56,691 nt of DNA from Chloroflexota bacterium (GTDB lineage: Bacteria > Chloroflexota > Chloroflexia > Chloroflexales > Roseiflexaceae), in the NCBI GenBank assembly GCA_013388755.1, contig JACAEQ010000122.1:1-56691 (forward strand), read 5' to 3'. The stretch's first letter is position 1, and every line of letters begins with the position of its first letter. The notes under the pieces were generated by a model. The model worked only from the letters and a program-made list of their open reading frames with translations, was not told the DNA's origin and ran no database searches. Of the stretch, positions 25,053 through 33,662 are shown in pieces. The position numbers and the translations under genes are program-made.

Positions 25053-26529
25053 TTGTCTGCAGCATAAACGCCTCGAACCAGCGCCATACCGCCGCCAGCG
25101 CTTCGACATCGGCCCTCAGGTATACGACGGCCGGCGTGAGCATCTCAAGCGCCGCCTGCCGTGACCGTTGCGCCATCCAGTGCTGATACGCTCCCCATGC
25201 CAGCGTCCAGTGGTCGGCGCCTGCTGCCCAGCTCCAGCCGAGCCAGCGTGCGATCGCCTTCAGCCCGCCGCCACGCTGGTCGCTCATACGCGGCACCGGA
25301 AGCGCAACGCGCCTGCCAAGCTCCCGTTGCGCATCGAGCAGTAGCGGCGCGAGCTCCTGCTCTACTCGCCGGCCCGCACTCTGCTGAAGCACGAGCCGCT
25401 CCGCTTCACCCCAGTGCGCCATCACCCCCCCCGCAGCCTGCGCGGCATGCAACACAAGGTTCCATCCTTCATGGACGTTGCGCACGAGGAGGAGTGACGT
25501 TCCGGCCACCTGCACCGCTCGATCATCCAGCGCCGATCCAACCACGATGATGCTGGTGATCCCACCTGTACTCGTCAGACCAAAAGCCCACGGTATGCGC
25601 GTCAGCGGATCGGTCTCGATATCAAGAAACATGCCGGCACGCGGCAGCGGCATGGCGCCGCCGCCAACCACCACCGGGCGCCCGGCAAGCAATGCCTGCG
25701 CCTGAAGCTTCAGCAGCACGCCGGCGTATGGCGAACCGTCCGGCAGTGCAGCAAGCATTGCAGAATCAAGTGCGGGAACCTGCGCTATCTGGCGTATGCC
25801 ACGACGGCGGAGCGCCAGGCCCTGACGCCGGCTCAACCCGGGCAGCAGCGCCACATCGCCCGACTCGTGTGCTGCGGCATCGCATGCCAGCCGCCATGGG
25901 CAGAATGGACAGTGGTCGCTGTCGAACCAGATTGGCGGCACATCACCCGCGCCGATCAGTGCCGCCTGTTTCACCTGGGCAACGAATGCGTCGAGTGATG
26001 CGACCTGGCGACTGACATGTGCGGGACGAGTTGCCGCAGCACCAAGCCAGAGCTCTCCCGCCGGATCCACGCCCTGCATCGCCCCAACCAGCCAGCGCCA
26101 GGCATTGAGCAACAACCGATCCCAGCGGGTCGGGCGGCTATGCAACGCAATGGCGACCGGCTGGTACGACCAGCCGCCGAGCGCCGAGGGCACCTCAATC
26201 CGTATGAGTATGTCTGGCAGGCCACGGAGCAGGCGATCGTCGAGTGGCGCCTCAAGTGCAGCGCCGATGATCAGGCGATCACCACGCTGCATTGCCCGGG
26301 CTGTCTGCATAAGCGCATCGGGCCAGTCGTGCCCCGTCAGGCGGGTTGCACCCTCAAGCGCATCGAGTATGTGGCGGGTATGGGCAGCACGCAATGCCAT
26401 CCGCGCACGTGCATCAGCGGTTGGCAGCGCTGCAGTGGCCGGCGTACCGTGCTGGTCAAGCCAGACGCGGCGCTCGCAGCGCACCAGCCAGGCCAGATCG
26501 GCGGCATCTATCGTTCGAGCGGGTATCAT
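25012..26529 (-). CDS. TM0106-family RecB-like protein with altered nuclease motif
   Basis: 505 residues from the ATG at 26529. The N-terminus DLAWLVRCERRVWLDQHG and the cysteines of HCPFCPWRLAC fit the TM0106 type, which joins a RecB-like PD-(D/E)XK domain to a YprB-type RNase H-like exonuclease. In the first domain LLRGLPDILIRIE provides the PD element, but the strand that normally reads VDIK here reads PVAIALHS (about residues 137-144): both catalytic positions appear to be alanine. The exonuclease-like domain keeps MFLDIETDPL and a late YLRADVEALAAV. So the RecB-like half is probably inactive while the second half may still work. It overlaps the convergent DinB-like gene by 41 bases. Confidence 0.78.
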   Translation of the reverse strand: MIPARTIDAADLAWLVRCERRVWLDQHGTPATAALPTADARARMALRAAHTRHILDALEGATRLTGHDWPDALMQTARAMQRGDRLIIGAALEAPLDDRLLRGLPDILIRIEVPSALGGWSYQPVAIALHSRPTRWDRLLLNAWRWLVGAMQGVDPAGELWLGAAATRPAHVSRQVASLDAFVAQVKQAALIGAGDVPPIWFDSDHCPFCPWRLACDAAAHESGDVALLPGLSRRQGLALRRRGIRQIAQVPALDSAMLAALPDGSPYAGVLLKLQAQALLAGRPVVVGGGAMPLPRAGMFLDIETDPLTRIPWAFGLTSTGGITSIIVVGSALDDRAVQVAGTSLLLVRNVHEGWNLVLHAAQAAGGVMAHWGEAERLVLQQSAGRRVEQELAPLLLDAQRELGRRVALPVPRMSDQRGGGLKAIARWLGWSWAAGADHWTLAWGAYQHWMAQRSRQAALEMLTPAVVYLRADVEALAAVWRWFEAFMLQTINAGGALPDSHGD

Positions 26530-26777
26530 AGGTGCCCTGGTGCGATGGCAGATTGCAGTTTCTGAATTGTGCGGATCGGGCGCGGCGCATCCGGACGCGG
26601 TGGGTGGCGCGCTGATGCCCGAACGGGCCACCTGGGACCGCACGAGATGCCGGGGCGCACCCACAACGCGAAGTCATCAGGATACCTATGGCCAGCAAAA
26701 CGTAGCCAGGCGCCGTGTCTACGCCGGGCGCATCATGAGCGTGGCACCATCCGTCTCGACGGATGCCGAGAATCGCA

Positions 26778-27944
26778 TCAGGCCGTCACAGCCATGGCGC
26801 GAAGCTGCTCAACGATCACCGGCAGCGCATCAAGCACCGCCGTCACATCCGCGTCGGTATTGTCGCGTCCGAAAGTGAAACGCACCGCGCCAAGCGCTTC
26901 GTCGGATGTCAGGCCGAGCGCAGTGAGCACATGCGACGGTTCGAGCGAACCACTGGTGCAGGCCGAACCGCTGGACGCCGCAATACCGCGCTGATCGAGC
27001 AAGAGTAGCACGCTCTCGCCCTCGACGCCATCGAACGACAGATTGGCATTGTTCGGTAAGCGCCGTGCCGGATGACCATTCAGGCGCGTTCCCGGCACAC
27101 TGGCGAGCACCCCCTCTACCAGCCGGTCGCGCAGACGCGCGCAATGCGCCGAATCTTGCGCGCGGCGTTCCTCAGCCAGTTGTAGCGCCATCGCCATACC
27201 GACAATTCCGGGCACATTCTCGGTGCCGGCTCGCCGGCGGCGTTCCTGGCCGCCGCCGCTGATCTGTGGCAGCAGCGGCGTACCGTGGCGGATGTAGAGC
27301 GCCCCCACGCCTTTCGGGCCATAGAACTTGTGTGCGCTCATTGTCATCAAGTCAACGTTCAGCGCGCGAACGTTGAGCGGCAAGGCGCCGGGCGCCTGGA
27401 CGGCGTCGGTATGAAATGGCACGCCACGCTCGCGGCAGATGGCGGCCAGTTCGGCAACCGGCTGAATCGTCCCGATCTCATTATTGGCGTACATGATGGA
27501 AACCAGGACGGTATCGGGGCGCAACGCAGCGCGCAGATCATCCGGCTGCACCAGGCCACTGGCATCAACCGGCAGTACGGTCATATCGAAGCCAAGCGCC
27601 TGCAGGTGCTCGACGGTATGTAACACTGCATGATGCTCGATGGCGCTGGTGATCAGGTGCGCGCCACGGCCAGCCTGGCGCTGTGCCATAGCAACGCCGC
27701 GAATCGCCAGATTGTCGCTTTCTGAGCCACCTCCGGTGAAAATGATTTCGCGGGGCGACGCGCCAAGGATTGCCGCCACCCGATCGCGCGCCTCGTCGAG
27801 CGCGTGCAGTGCGGCCCTTCCGGCGCCATAGATGCTGGACGGGTTGCCGAACCGCTCGCTGAAGAAGGGCATCATCGCCGCAAGCACACGCGGATCAACC
27901 GGTGTCGTTGCCGCGTGGTCAAGGTAGATCATTTGTTCTGGCAC
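26778..27944 (-). CDS. cysteine desulfurase (NifS/IscS family)
   Basis: PLP enzyme that takes sulfur from cysteine for Fe-S cluster or thio-cofactor synthesis. The GTG at 27944 (PEQMIYLDHAATTPVD) has GAGGAGG 8 bases upstream; the ATG at 27932 is the alternative. About 388 residues: IEHHAVL with the ring-stacking His, the PLP lysine in MSAHKFYGPKG, and the active Cys loop SSGSACTSGSLEPSHVL, of group I length. No iscU or sufB is adjacent. A gap of 248 bases to the TM0106-like gene shows no gene. Confidence 0.93.
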   Translation of the reverse strand: MPEQMIYLDHAATTPVDPRVLAAMMPFFSERFGNPSSIYGAGRAALHALDEARDRVAAILGASPREIIFTGGGSESDNLAIRGVAMAQRQAGRGAHLITSAIEHHAVLHTVEHLQALGFDMTVLPVDASGLVQPDDLRAALRPDTVLVSIMYANNEIGTIQPVAELAAICRERGVPFHTDAVQAPGALPLNVRALNVDLMTMSAHKFYGPKGVGALYIRHGTPLLPQISGGGQERRRRAGTENVPGIVGMAMALQLAEERRAQDSAHCARLRDRLVEGVLASVPGTRLNGHPARRLPNNANLSFDGVEGESVLLLLDQRGIAASSGSACTSGSLEPSHVLTALGLTSDEALGAVRFTFGRDNTDADVTAVLDALPVIVEQLRAMAVTA

Positions 27945-28055
27945 GCCTTCCGCCTCCTCAAGCGGCACGCTCAACTGACGAGATTGCACATCGCGCCGAC
28001 CCGGCTCGGATCGGCGATTACGAATCAGACGCGACACGTTCGAGCGACGCGCCCC

Positions 28056-28814
28056 TTATGGCGCTTCCAGACCATGCGCATCGAGGAGCGCCCGGTCGGC
28101 AAGCAACGCATCCGTCTGGCCATCAGCCACAATACGCCCCTCGTCCATGATTACCATCCGGTCAAACAACTCACGCACCATGGCAAGATCGTGCGTCGAG
28201 ACCAGCATTGTCAGCGGCAGGCTACGTAGCAAGTGAATCAGCCCTCGGCGGGCACGTGGATCGAGCCCCGCCGATGGTTCGTCGAGCACCAGGATCTCCG
28301 GCATCATGGCCAGCACGGTTGCAATCGCAATCCGTTTCTTTTCGCCCATGCTCAGATGAAACGGCTGGCGATCGTGGTAAGCGGCCATGCTCACCAGGTC
28401 AAGCGCCCGATCCACACGCGCACGTACTTCGTCCGCCGGAAGACCCATGTGCAACGGGCCAAATGCAACATCTTCAAAGACCGTCGGCGAGAAGAGTTGA
28501 TCATCAGGGTTCTGGAACACCAGGCCGACACGCGCGCGCACCTGGGGCAGGGTACGCTTTGTTACCGGAAGGCCCGCTATTTCAATCCGGCCCCGACCCT
28601 CAAGGATGCCATTGAGTTGCAGCATGAACGTACTTTTCCCGGCGCCGTTCGGGCCAACCAGCGCCACCTTTTCACCGCGTGCGATGCGCAACGTGACCCC
28701 GCGCAACGCAACATGGCCGTCGGGATAGGCAAAATGCACATCATCGGCCACCAGCGATAGTGGCTCAGGGGTCGGGGATGCGCGCAGATTCGTCGCTATG
28801 GTATCGGGATGCAT
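28056..28814 (-). CDS. cbiO: cobalt/nickel ECF transporter ATPase
   Basis: 252 residues from the ATG at 28814. ABC ATPase energising the CbiMNQO importer: Walker A GPNGAGKS, Q-loop in VFQNPDDQLFSP (the PDDQ form typical of ECF ATPases), signature LSMGEKKRIAIA, Walker B ILVLDEPSAGLD and the switch His in LVSTHDLAM. The gene follows cbiQ by 26 bases on the minus strand. Only one ATPase gene is seen, as usual for cobalt systems. Confidence 0.93.
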   Translation of the reverse strand: MHPDTIATNLRASPTPEPLSLVADDVHFAYPDGHVALRGVTLRIARGEKVALVGPNGAGKSTFMLQLNGILEGRGRIEIAGLPVTKRTLPQVRARVGLVFQNPDDQLFSPTVFEDVAFGPLHMGLPADEVRARVDRALDLVSMAAYHDRQPFHLSMGEKKRIAIATVLAMMPEILVLDEPSAGLDPRARRGLIHLLRSLPLTMLVSTHDLAMVRELFDRMVIMDEGRIVADGQTDALLADRALLDAHGLEAP

Positions 28815-28840
28815 CAAGTTCTCGGGCAGGTCCCACTACT

Positions 28841-29647
28841 TTACCCAGGCGGAAAACCTTGACCAGCCAGCTGAACCACGGTCAGGGCAACCACGGTCAC
28901 AGCCAGCGCCCACCAGTCGTGTTCGCGCATGAGATGCGGATTGATTGCCAGGAAACGGCCAGCGAATCCACGGGCCAGCATTGCATTGTAGACCCGGTCA
29001 CTTCGTTCATAGCTGCGCAAAAACAGTTGCCCGGCCATATAGCCGGCAACCCGCGCGCGCCAGCCAGGCGATCCCCCACCCCGGCGGTTCGCGAGCAACG
29101 CGCTCCGCGCCTCGCGAGCGCGGAGCAGGCGCGCCGCCTCATCTGCCAGAACCGACAGGTAGCGCAACATGAAGCCAACAATTGCCACCAGCACTTCAGG
29201 GACGCGCAGGTGGCGCAGCGCATGCAACAGATCGGGAACGTTCGTCGTTGCCGTCAGCACAATCGCCATCTGCACCGATAGCCAGCTACGCGCCAGGATG
29301 CTGAGAAAGCGTACCACGCCAGCGTCGGTGCCGATTATGGTCGTGCCGCCAATCTGCCACATGAAGAGTGGGCGCCCCGGAACCGCGATAATCGCCGTGA
29401 TCGCCGCCAGGGCAAACGGGAGCACCACGAACGATCGCCGCAGCGCAAACGTTACGCCGAGCCGCGCCAGGAAACTGCACGATAGCACCAGGATGAAAGA
29501 CAGTGCAAATGCGAACCAGGCGCCATCAGGCAATAATGCTGTTGACACGATGAACAGAAGCGTCACCACCACTTTCACCCGCGGGTCGAGCCGGTGAATG
29601 ACGCTCTGTGCCTCCCGATAACGGTCGAGCAAGTGTGTGTGCATCAT
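28841..29647 (-). CDS. cbiQ: cobalt/nickel ECF transporter transmembrane protein
   Basis: 268 residues from the ATG at 29647; a GTG 24 bases upstream (29671) would start inside an inverted repeat and is less likely. The energy-coupling T component has several membrane helices (VVVTLLFIVSTALLPDGAW; RSFVVLPFALAAITAIIAV). The cytoplasmic coupling helices include RLLRAREARSAL and AMLARGFAGRF, the Ala-Arg-Gly motifs that contact CbiO. The gene is separated from cbiM by about 480 bases of repeat elements. These may break the operon or supply a new promoter. Confidence 0.92.
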   Translation of the reverse strand: MMHTHLLDRYREAQSVIHRLDPRVKVVVTLLFIVSTALLPDGAWFAFALSFILVLSCSFLARLGVTFALRRSFVVLPFALAAITAIIAVPGRPLFMWQIGGTTIIGTDAGVVRFLSILARSWLSVQMAIVLTATTNVPDLLHALRHLRVPEVLVAIVGFMLRYLSVLADEAARLLRAREARSALLANRRGGGSPGWRARVAGYMAGQLFLRSYERSDRVYNAMLARGFAGRFLAINPHLMREHDWWALAVTVVALTVVQLAGQGFPPG

Positions 29648-29659
29648 GCTATTAGTACC

Positions 29660-29793
29660 AATACCTTTCACATACGCCCGTCACCCCCCCCCCGGCCCTC
29701 CCCCGCCGGGGGAGGGGGTCCGACTCCTCCCCCCGGCGGGGGGAGGTTGGGTGGGGGGCTGTGCGGTGCATAATGCCTTATTTGAAAGGTATT
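29660..29793. repeat. inverted-repeat element with G/C-run hairpins
   Basis: AATACCTTTCA (29660-29670) and TGAAAGGTATT (29783-29793) are perfect inverted ends around two strong hairpins, CCTCCCCCGCCGGGGGAGG and CCTCCCCCCGGCGGGGGGAGG. TTAGTACC occurs directly before the left end (29652-29659) and again four bases after the right end (29798-29805), like a target duplication. It abuts the cbiQ start and MITE copy C. Confidence 0.65.
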
Positions 29794-29800
29794 GCATTTA

Positions 29801-29957
29801 GTACCTATCCGAACACCCATGGGCCTGCGGTCAGTGCGCGGAGCGCCAGCGACCGCGTGCAGCGAGCGCAGCATGGCTGAAGCAATCGACCGACGCGAGA
29901 GGGGATTGCTTCGCTCGCGCTCACAATGACAGTGACCATCTGGTTTTCGGATAGGCT
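29801..29957. mobile_element. MITE-like element, copy C
   Basis: Left end GTACCTATCCGAA, right end GGTTTTCGGATAGGCTC, and the family core AGCGACCGCGTGCAGCGAGC, GCTGAAGCAATC, GATTGCTTCGCTCGCG and ACAATGACAG. It is inserted between cbiQ and cbiM and directly joins the next element at 29958. Confidence 0.75.
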
Positions 29958-30130
29958 CTAGTACTACAGTTGTAGGTGCGCTCCCCGTCGGGCTGAAAGC
30001 CCTCGGCCAGGGGGTGCAAAGCCCACCTTCGTGGACTCAACAGGTCACGGAGGTGACCTTCGCAAGCGCTAGCCGAGGCGTTTACGCCGACGGAAACGGA
30101 TCATCTGCCGAAATACAACTGTAGTACTAG
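29958..30130. mobile_element. 173-bp element with perfect 17-bp inverted ends
   Basis: CTAGTACTACAGTTGTA (29958-29974) is exactly complementary to the right end (30114-30130). The interior contains small hairpins: GGGCTGAAAGCCC, GGTCACGGAGGTGACC and GGCGTTTACGCC. There is no coding capacity. The right end overlaps the cbiM stop codon (30127-30129), so the element supplies or replaces the gene's last bases. It is either a non-autonomous transposon or a structured RNA; only one copy is in the window. Confidence 0.7.
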
Positions 30131-31110
30131 CGCGATGCTGCGGCGCGGCTGCTTAAGGCGCGTGCCACCAGCACAGCCACGACCGCCACAATCAGCGCGC
30201 CGATCACGCCAGCAACGATCGTTGACAGCGGCGTTTCGCCGAGAAATGGCAGCGTGTAATCGGGTATGATTTCATATGGCGCGCTCTGGCCACTCTCGAG
30301 AAAGCCAAGATCCTCAGCAACGCGCTCCAGCCCGTCCGGATCGGCGGAGGCCAGCGGCGACAGAATGACGACCGCCAGCGCGGCCAGGGCGCCGCCGATC
30401 ATCCAGCCACGGTCGGTGTGCCCGGTATACTGCTCGGCTGCAACAAGATCGGGACGCGCACGGCTGATAAACGCCACCGCCCCCACGGTAATCAACGCTT
30501 CACCAATCCCGATCAGGGCATGCACACCCAGCATCGCGGGCATCACCACATCGAGGCGCGCGGTGCCACTGAGCCAGAGCTGCAGCGAGGTCACAAACGC
30601 AGCGCCCATCACCGAGATCCAGGCCGCCACACCAACCACTGCAAGGCGCACCGGCATCCCCTGGCCGATCACGCTACGGTACAGGCCAAAACCAATCAGC
30701 GCCGTGATCAGTCCCATATTCAAGATGTTGGCACCCATTGCCAGCAACCCGCCATCCTGAAAGAGAAGCGCCTGGACGCCGATGACACTGGCCATGACCA
30801 GCATGCCGGCCCACGGGCCAAGCGTCACTGCTGCCAGCACGCCCCCCAGCAGATGCCCCGACGTTCCGCCCGCCACCGGGAAGTTGATCATCTGGGCCGC
30901 GAAGATAAACGCCGCCATGATACCCATCAACGGTATCTGACGCTCGCCAAGTTCTGCCTGCGTGCGCCGCACGGCAAACGCGATCAACCCGATGGCTGCG
31001 ATCCAGCAGACCAGCGCGACAGGCAGATTGAGAAAACCGTCGGGAATATGCAATTCTAGCCCGAACAGCTCCAGCGGACTGGCACGGAGAATGTGCATTA
31101 TGCTGGCCAT
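30127..31110 (-). CDS. cbiM: cobalt/nickel ECF substrate-binding protein, CbiM-CbiN fusion
   Basis: 327 residues. Residues about 15-225 are CbiM: LELHIPDGFLNLPVALVCW has the N-terminal His that binds metal, and INFPVAGGTSGHLLGG carries the conserved core. From about residue 235 a CbiN/PDGLE-like segment follows (SPLASADPDGLERVAEDLGF) with a final membrane helix, so M and N are one polypeptide. SD AAGGGG precedes the ATG. Cobalt is favoured by the need of metH for B12, but nickel cannot be excluded. No cobalamin riboswitch was recognised upstream. The terminator of the preceding dehydratase gene lies 26 bases before the start. Confidence 0.93.
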   Translation of the reverse strand: MASIMHILRASPLELFGLELHIPDGFLNLPVALVCWIAAIGLIAFAVRRTQAELGERQIPLMGIMAAFIFAAQMINFPVAGGTSGHLLGGVLAAVTLGPWAGMLVMASVIGVQALLFQDGGLLAMGANILNMGLITALIGFGLYRSVIGQGMPVRLAVVGVAAWISVMGAAFVTSLQLWLSGTARLDVVMPAMLGVHALIGIGEALITVGAVAFISRARPDLVAAEQYTGHTDRGWMIGGALAALAVVILSPLASADPDGLERVAEDLGFLESGQSAPYEIIPDYTLPFLGETPLSTIVAGVIGALIVAVVAVLVARALSSRAAASR

Positions 31111-31135
31111 GCAGCCCCCTTATCTTCAGTGTTCC

Positions 31136-31160
31136 AAAAAAGCGCCCGGTAAACGGCACC
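31136..31160 (-). terminator. terminator after the PLP dehydratase gene
   Basis: On the minus strand GGTGCC and GGGCGC pair (one G-U) around GTTTACC, followed by six T residues, 54 bases past the dehydratase stop and just before the cbiM leader. Confidence 0.65.
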
Positions 31161-31213
31161 CACTCCACTATGCTACTGCGCCTGGACACAGCCGTCAACC
31201 GTGCATCACCTCG

Positions 31214-32170
31214 TCACCACAACGACGCCAGCAGCGGCGGGTCAATGTTACCGCCACAGACAATCACACCGACCCGTTGCGCCCCGGCCGGCACTCGCCC
31301 GGCCATTACCGCTGCAACACCGGCCGCGCCACTTGGCTCCACAACAAGCTTCATACGTAACATGACGAAACGAATCGCCTCGCGGATCTCTTCATCGCTT
31401 ACTGTCACAATCTGTGCCACATGGCGCTGGACAATCGGGAACGTCAACGCACCGGGGGTCGTGACGCGCAGGCCATCAGCAATCGTGGCTGGCGGCGCAA
31501 TCGTGACTCGTTCGCCAGCCATGAGCGAGCGGCGCGTATCATCGGCGTCCTCCGGCTCGACGCCAATCACCTGAACCGCCGGGTTTACACCATGGGCCGC
31601 AACGGCACAGCCAGCAATCAATCCCCCACCACCAACCGGTACGACCAGGGTGTCAATGCCTGCGACCTGCTCAAGCAGCTCCAGGGCTGCGGTTCCCTGA
31701 CCGGCCATAATGTGTGGATGGTCGTATGGCGGAACCAGCATTGCACCGCGTGTTGCGGCGATATGCTGCGCCAGTGCGGCCCGGTCGTCGCGCATACGGT
31801 CGTAGAACACAATGTCTGCGCCGTAGCTGCGTGTCGCGGCAACCTTCACCGCTGGCGCATCAGACGGCATGCAGATCACTGCCGGCACATCCAGCAAGCG
31901 AGCCGCCAGCGCCACGCCCTGCGCGTGATTTCCCGAAGAATAGGTCACGACACCGTGCGCACGCATGTTCCCCGGCAACTGGCTGATCATGGTATAGGCG
32001 CCACGAAACTTGAAAGATCCGCCACGCTGGAGATTCTCGCACTTGAGGAAGATCGCGCGGCCTGCCAGCGCGTCGAGGGTGCGTGACGTCGCCACGGCCG
32101 TCAGGTGCGCCACGCCACGCAACCGCTCACGGGCGGCAAGAACGTCGGCAAAGGCTATCGCTTCGATCAT
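31214..32170 (-). CDS. threonine/serine dehydratase-like PLP enzyme
   Basis: 318 residues from the ATG at 32170, which has GAGGAGC upstream; the longer open frame reads through GC-rich intergenic sequence. Fold-type II PLP enzyme: Schiff-base Lys in GGSFKFRGAYTM, SSGNHAQGVALAARL, and the phosphate-binding glycine loop VPVGGGGLIAG. The late CGGNID replaces the usual SGGN. Catabolic-type length with no C-terminal regulatory ACT domain, so allosteric control by isoleucine is not expected. Threonine or serine deamination is likely; serine racemase activity is an alternative. It is divergent from the MFS gene. Confidence 0.88.
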   Translation of the reverse strand: MIEAIAFADVLAARERLRGVAHLTAVATSRTLDALAGRAIFLKCENLQRGGSFKFRGAYTMISQLPGNMRAHGVVTYSSGNHAQGVALAARLLDVPAVICMPSDAPAVKVAATRSYGADIVFYDRMRDDRAALAQHIAATRGAMLVPPYDHPHIMAGQGTAALELLEQVAGIDTLVVPVGGGGLIAGCAVAAHGVNPAVQVIGVEPEDADDTRRSLMAGERVTIAPPATIADGLRVTTPGALTFPIVQRHVAQIVTVSDEEIREAIRFVMLRMKLVVEPSGAAGVAAVMAGRVPAGAQRVGVIVCGGNIDPPLLASLW

Positions 32171-32245
32171 GTTGCTCCTCTTGCGACAATACCGGTCTCT
32201 TCCGATTCGATGCGCTATCTTCCTCCCCGCCGCCGGATGCTTGAC

Positions 32246-32270
32246 CCTGGCGGGCGTGCCGCCCGCCAGG
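32246..32270. repeat. perfect palindrome between divergent genes
   Basis: CCTGGCGGGC GTGCC GCCCGCCAGG forms a perfect 10-bp stem. It lies between the divergent dehydratase and MFS genes, about 40 bases before a TATAAT box (32310-32315) of the MFS gene. It could be an operator or a strong hairpin; there is no T-run. Confidence 0.6.
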
Positions 32271-32351
32271 CCACCCTGCTGGCACGCCACCGCGTGAGTC
32301 GTGTCATATTATAATGGCCTTCCTTGCACACTCGACGAGGAGTCATGCGCG

Positions 32352-33632
32352 ATGCCGACCTTGCCCCCCGCCCCGCCATCCCGACGCCGCATACGCCTGC
32401 CACATGCCCTGCGCGCCTTGCGCCACCGCAACTACCGCCTGCTCTTCGCCGGCCAGCTTATCGCGCAGATAGGCTTCTGGATGCAGGCAACCGCCCAGGG
32501 GTGGCTGGTGTTGCGGCTCACCGAGGCCCCTTTCTGGCTCGGCGCCATTGCCGCAGCACAATCCCTCCCCGTGCTGCTGCTCTCCGCGCCTGCCGGCGCC
32601 TTTGCCGATCGCGTTCCCAAACGAACATTGCTGCTGGTCACGCAGGGAACGGCAATGGCCACGGCGTTGCTACTCGCGCTCCTGATCTTCAGCCACATGG
32701 TGCAGGTGTGGCATGTGCTGCTGGCAGCCTTGCTGGTAGGTATCGCCTCGGCGTTCGAGAACCCGGCACGCCAGGCGTTTACGATTGAACTGGTCGGGCG
32801 TGAGGATCTGATGAATGCCATCGCACTCGACTCGACCGTCCTCAATGGTGCGCGGATCATCGGGCCGGCAGCAGCAGGTGCGCTGGTTGCAGCCACCGGC
32901 GAAGGCCCGGCATTTCTGATCAACGGCTTGAGCGTACTGGCGGTGATCGGCGGGTTGCTGATGATGCGCCTGCGCATGTTCCATGCACCGTCGCGGCGCA
33001 GCGGCTGGCAGCAGTTACGCGAGGGATTCGACTATATTCGCCGCGACGCGCGCGTTCGCCTCTTGCTCTTGCAGATTACGGCCCATTGTGTGTTCGGGCT
33101 GGCCTACTTCCCATTGCTGCCCTATTTCGCGCGTAATGTGCTTGGCGCTGACGTGCAGGGATTCGGCGTGCTGGCTTCAATCAATGCCGCAGGCGCGCTC
33201 ATCGCCGCACTGATGATCGCGCTGATCGGCGACCGGTTGCCACGGGTCGGTCTGCGCACCGTAGCACTACTCAGCTACGCGATCCTGCTCGGCGCCTTCA
33301 CCCTGACACGCTCGTTTCCGCTTGCCATGGCGCTGCTGGCTGGCATCGGCTGGGCGGGCATCGTCGTCCTGACGCTGACGAACACACTGCTGCAAATGGC
33401 CGTACCAGACGAATTACGCGGGCGGGTGATGGGTGTCTATATGCTGGTTGTGATGGGAGTGAGCCAGGTGAGCGGCTTGCTGCTCAGCAGCGCCGCAGAC
33501 GTCATCGGCGACGTGCCGCTGGTCGTCGGATGCTGGGCGCTGATCGGCTGGGTGGTGCAACTCTACCTGTTCCTCATGTGGCGCGGCACGCTCCGCGAGT
33601 CACCGCGCCCGGTGACGGAGACGCCGGCATAG
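32352..33632 (+). CDS. MFS transporter (EntS-like exporter type)
   Basis: 426 residues from the ATG at 32352, preceded by GAGGAG at 32337-32342; an ATG at 32344 is in another frame. Twelve hydrophobic segments. RNYRLLFAGQLIAQIGFWMQ at the start and AFADRVPKRTLLL between helices 2 and 3 are typical of the EntS/MFS_3 exporter group. A second-half DELRGRVMGVYML repeats the MFS loop motif. The substrate is unknown. TATAAT at 32310-32315 is a good -10 with no clear -35. Confidence 0.88.
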   Translation: MPTLPPAPPSRRRIRLPHALRALRHRNYRLLFAGQLIAQIGFWMQATAQGWLVLRLTEAPFWLGAIAAAQSLPVLLLSAPAGAFADRVPKRTLLLVTQGTAMATALLLALLIFSHMVQVWHVLLAALLVGIASAFENPARQAFTIELVGREDLMNAIALDSTVLNGARIIGPAAAGALVAATGEGPAFLINGLSVLAVIGGLLMMRLRMFHAPSRRSGWQQLREGFDYIRRDARVRLLLLQITAHCVFGLAYFPLLPYFARNVLGADVQGFGVLASINAAGALIAALMIALIGDRLPRVGLRTVALLSYAILLGAFTLTRSFPLAMALLAGIGWAGIVVLTLTNTLLQMAVPDELRGRVMGVYMLVVMGVSQVSGLLLSSAADVIGDVPLVVGCWALIGWVVQLYLFLMWRGTLRESPRPVTETPA

Positions 33633-33662
33633 GGCATGGTACACTCGCAGTCGTGGTACCAT

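Noticed and set aside
29690-29760. Strong intrinsic terminator for cbiM or cbiQ
   Set aside because: The G/C-run hairpins lack a following T-run on either strand and lie within an inverted-repeat element, so they were listed as a repeat instead.
31098-31213. Possible cobalamin riboswitch before cbiM
   Set aside because: The leader is short and holds only the upstream gene's terminator and a ribosome binding site; no B12-box-like segment was found.
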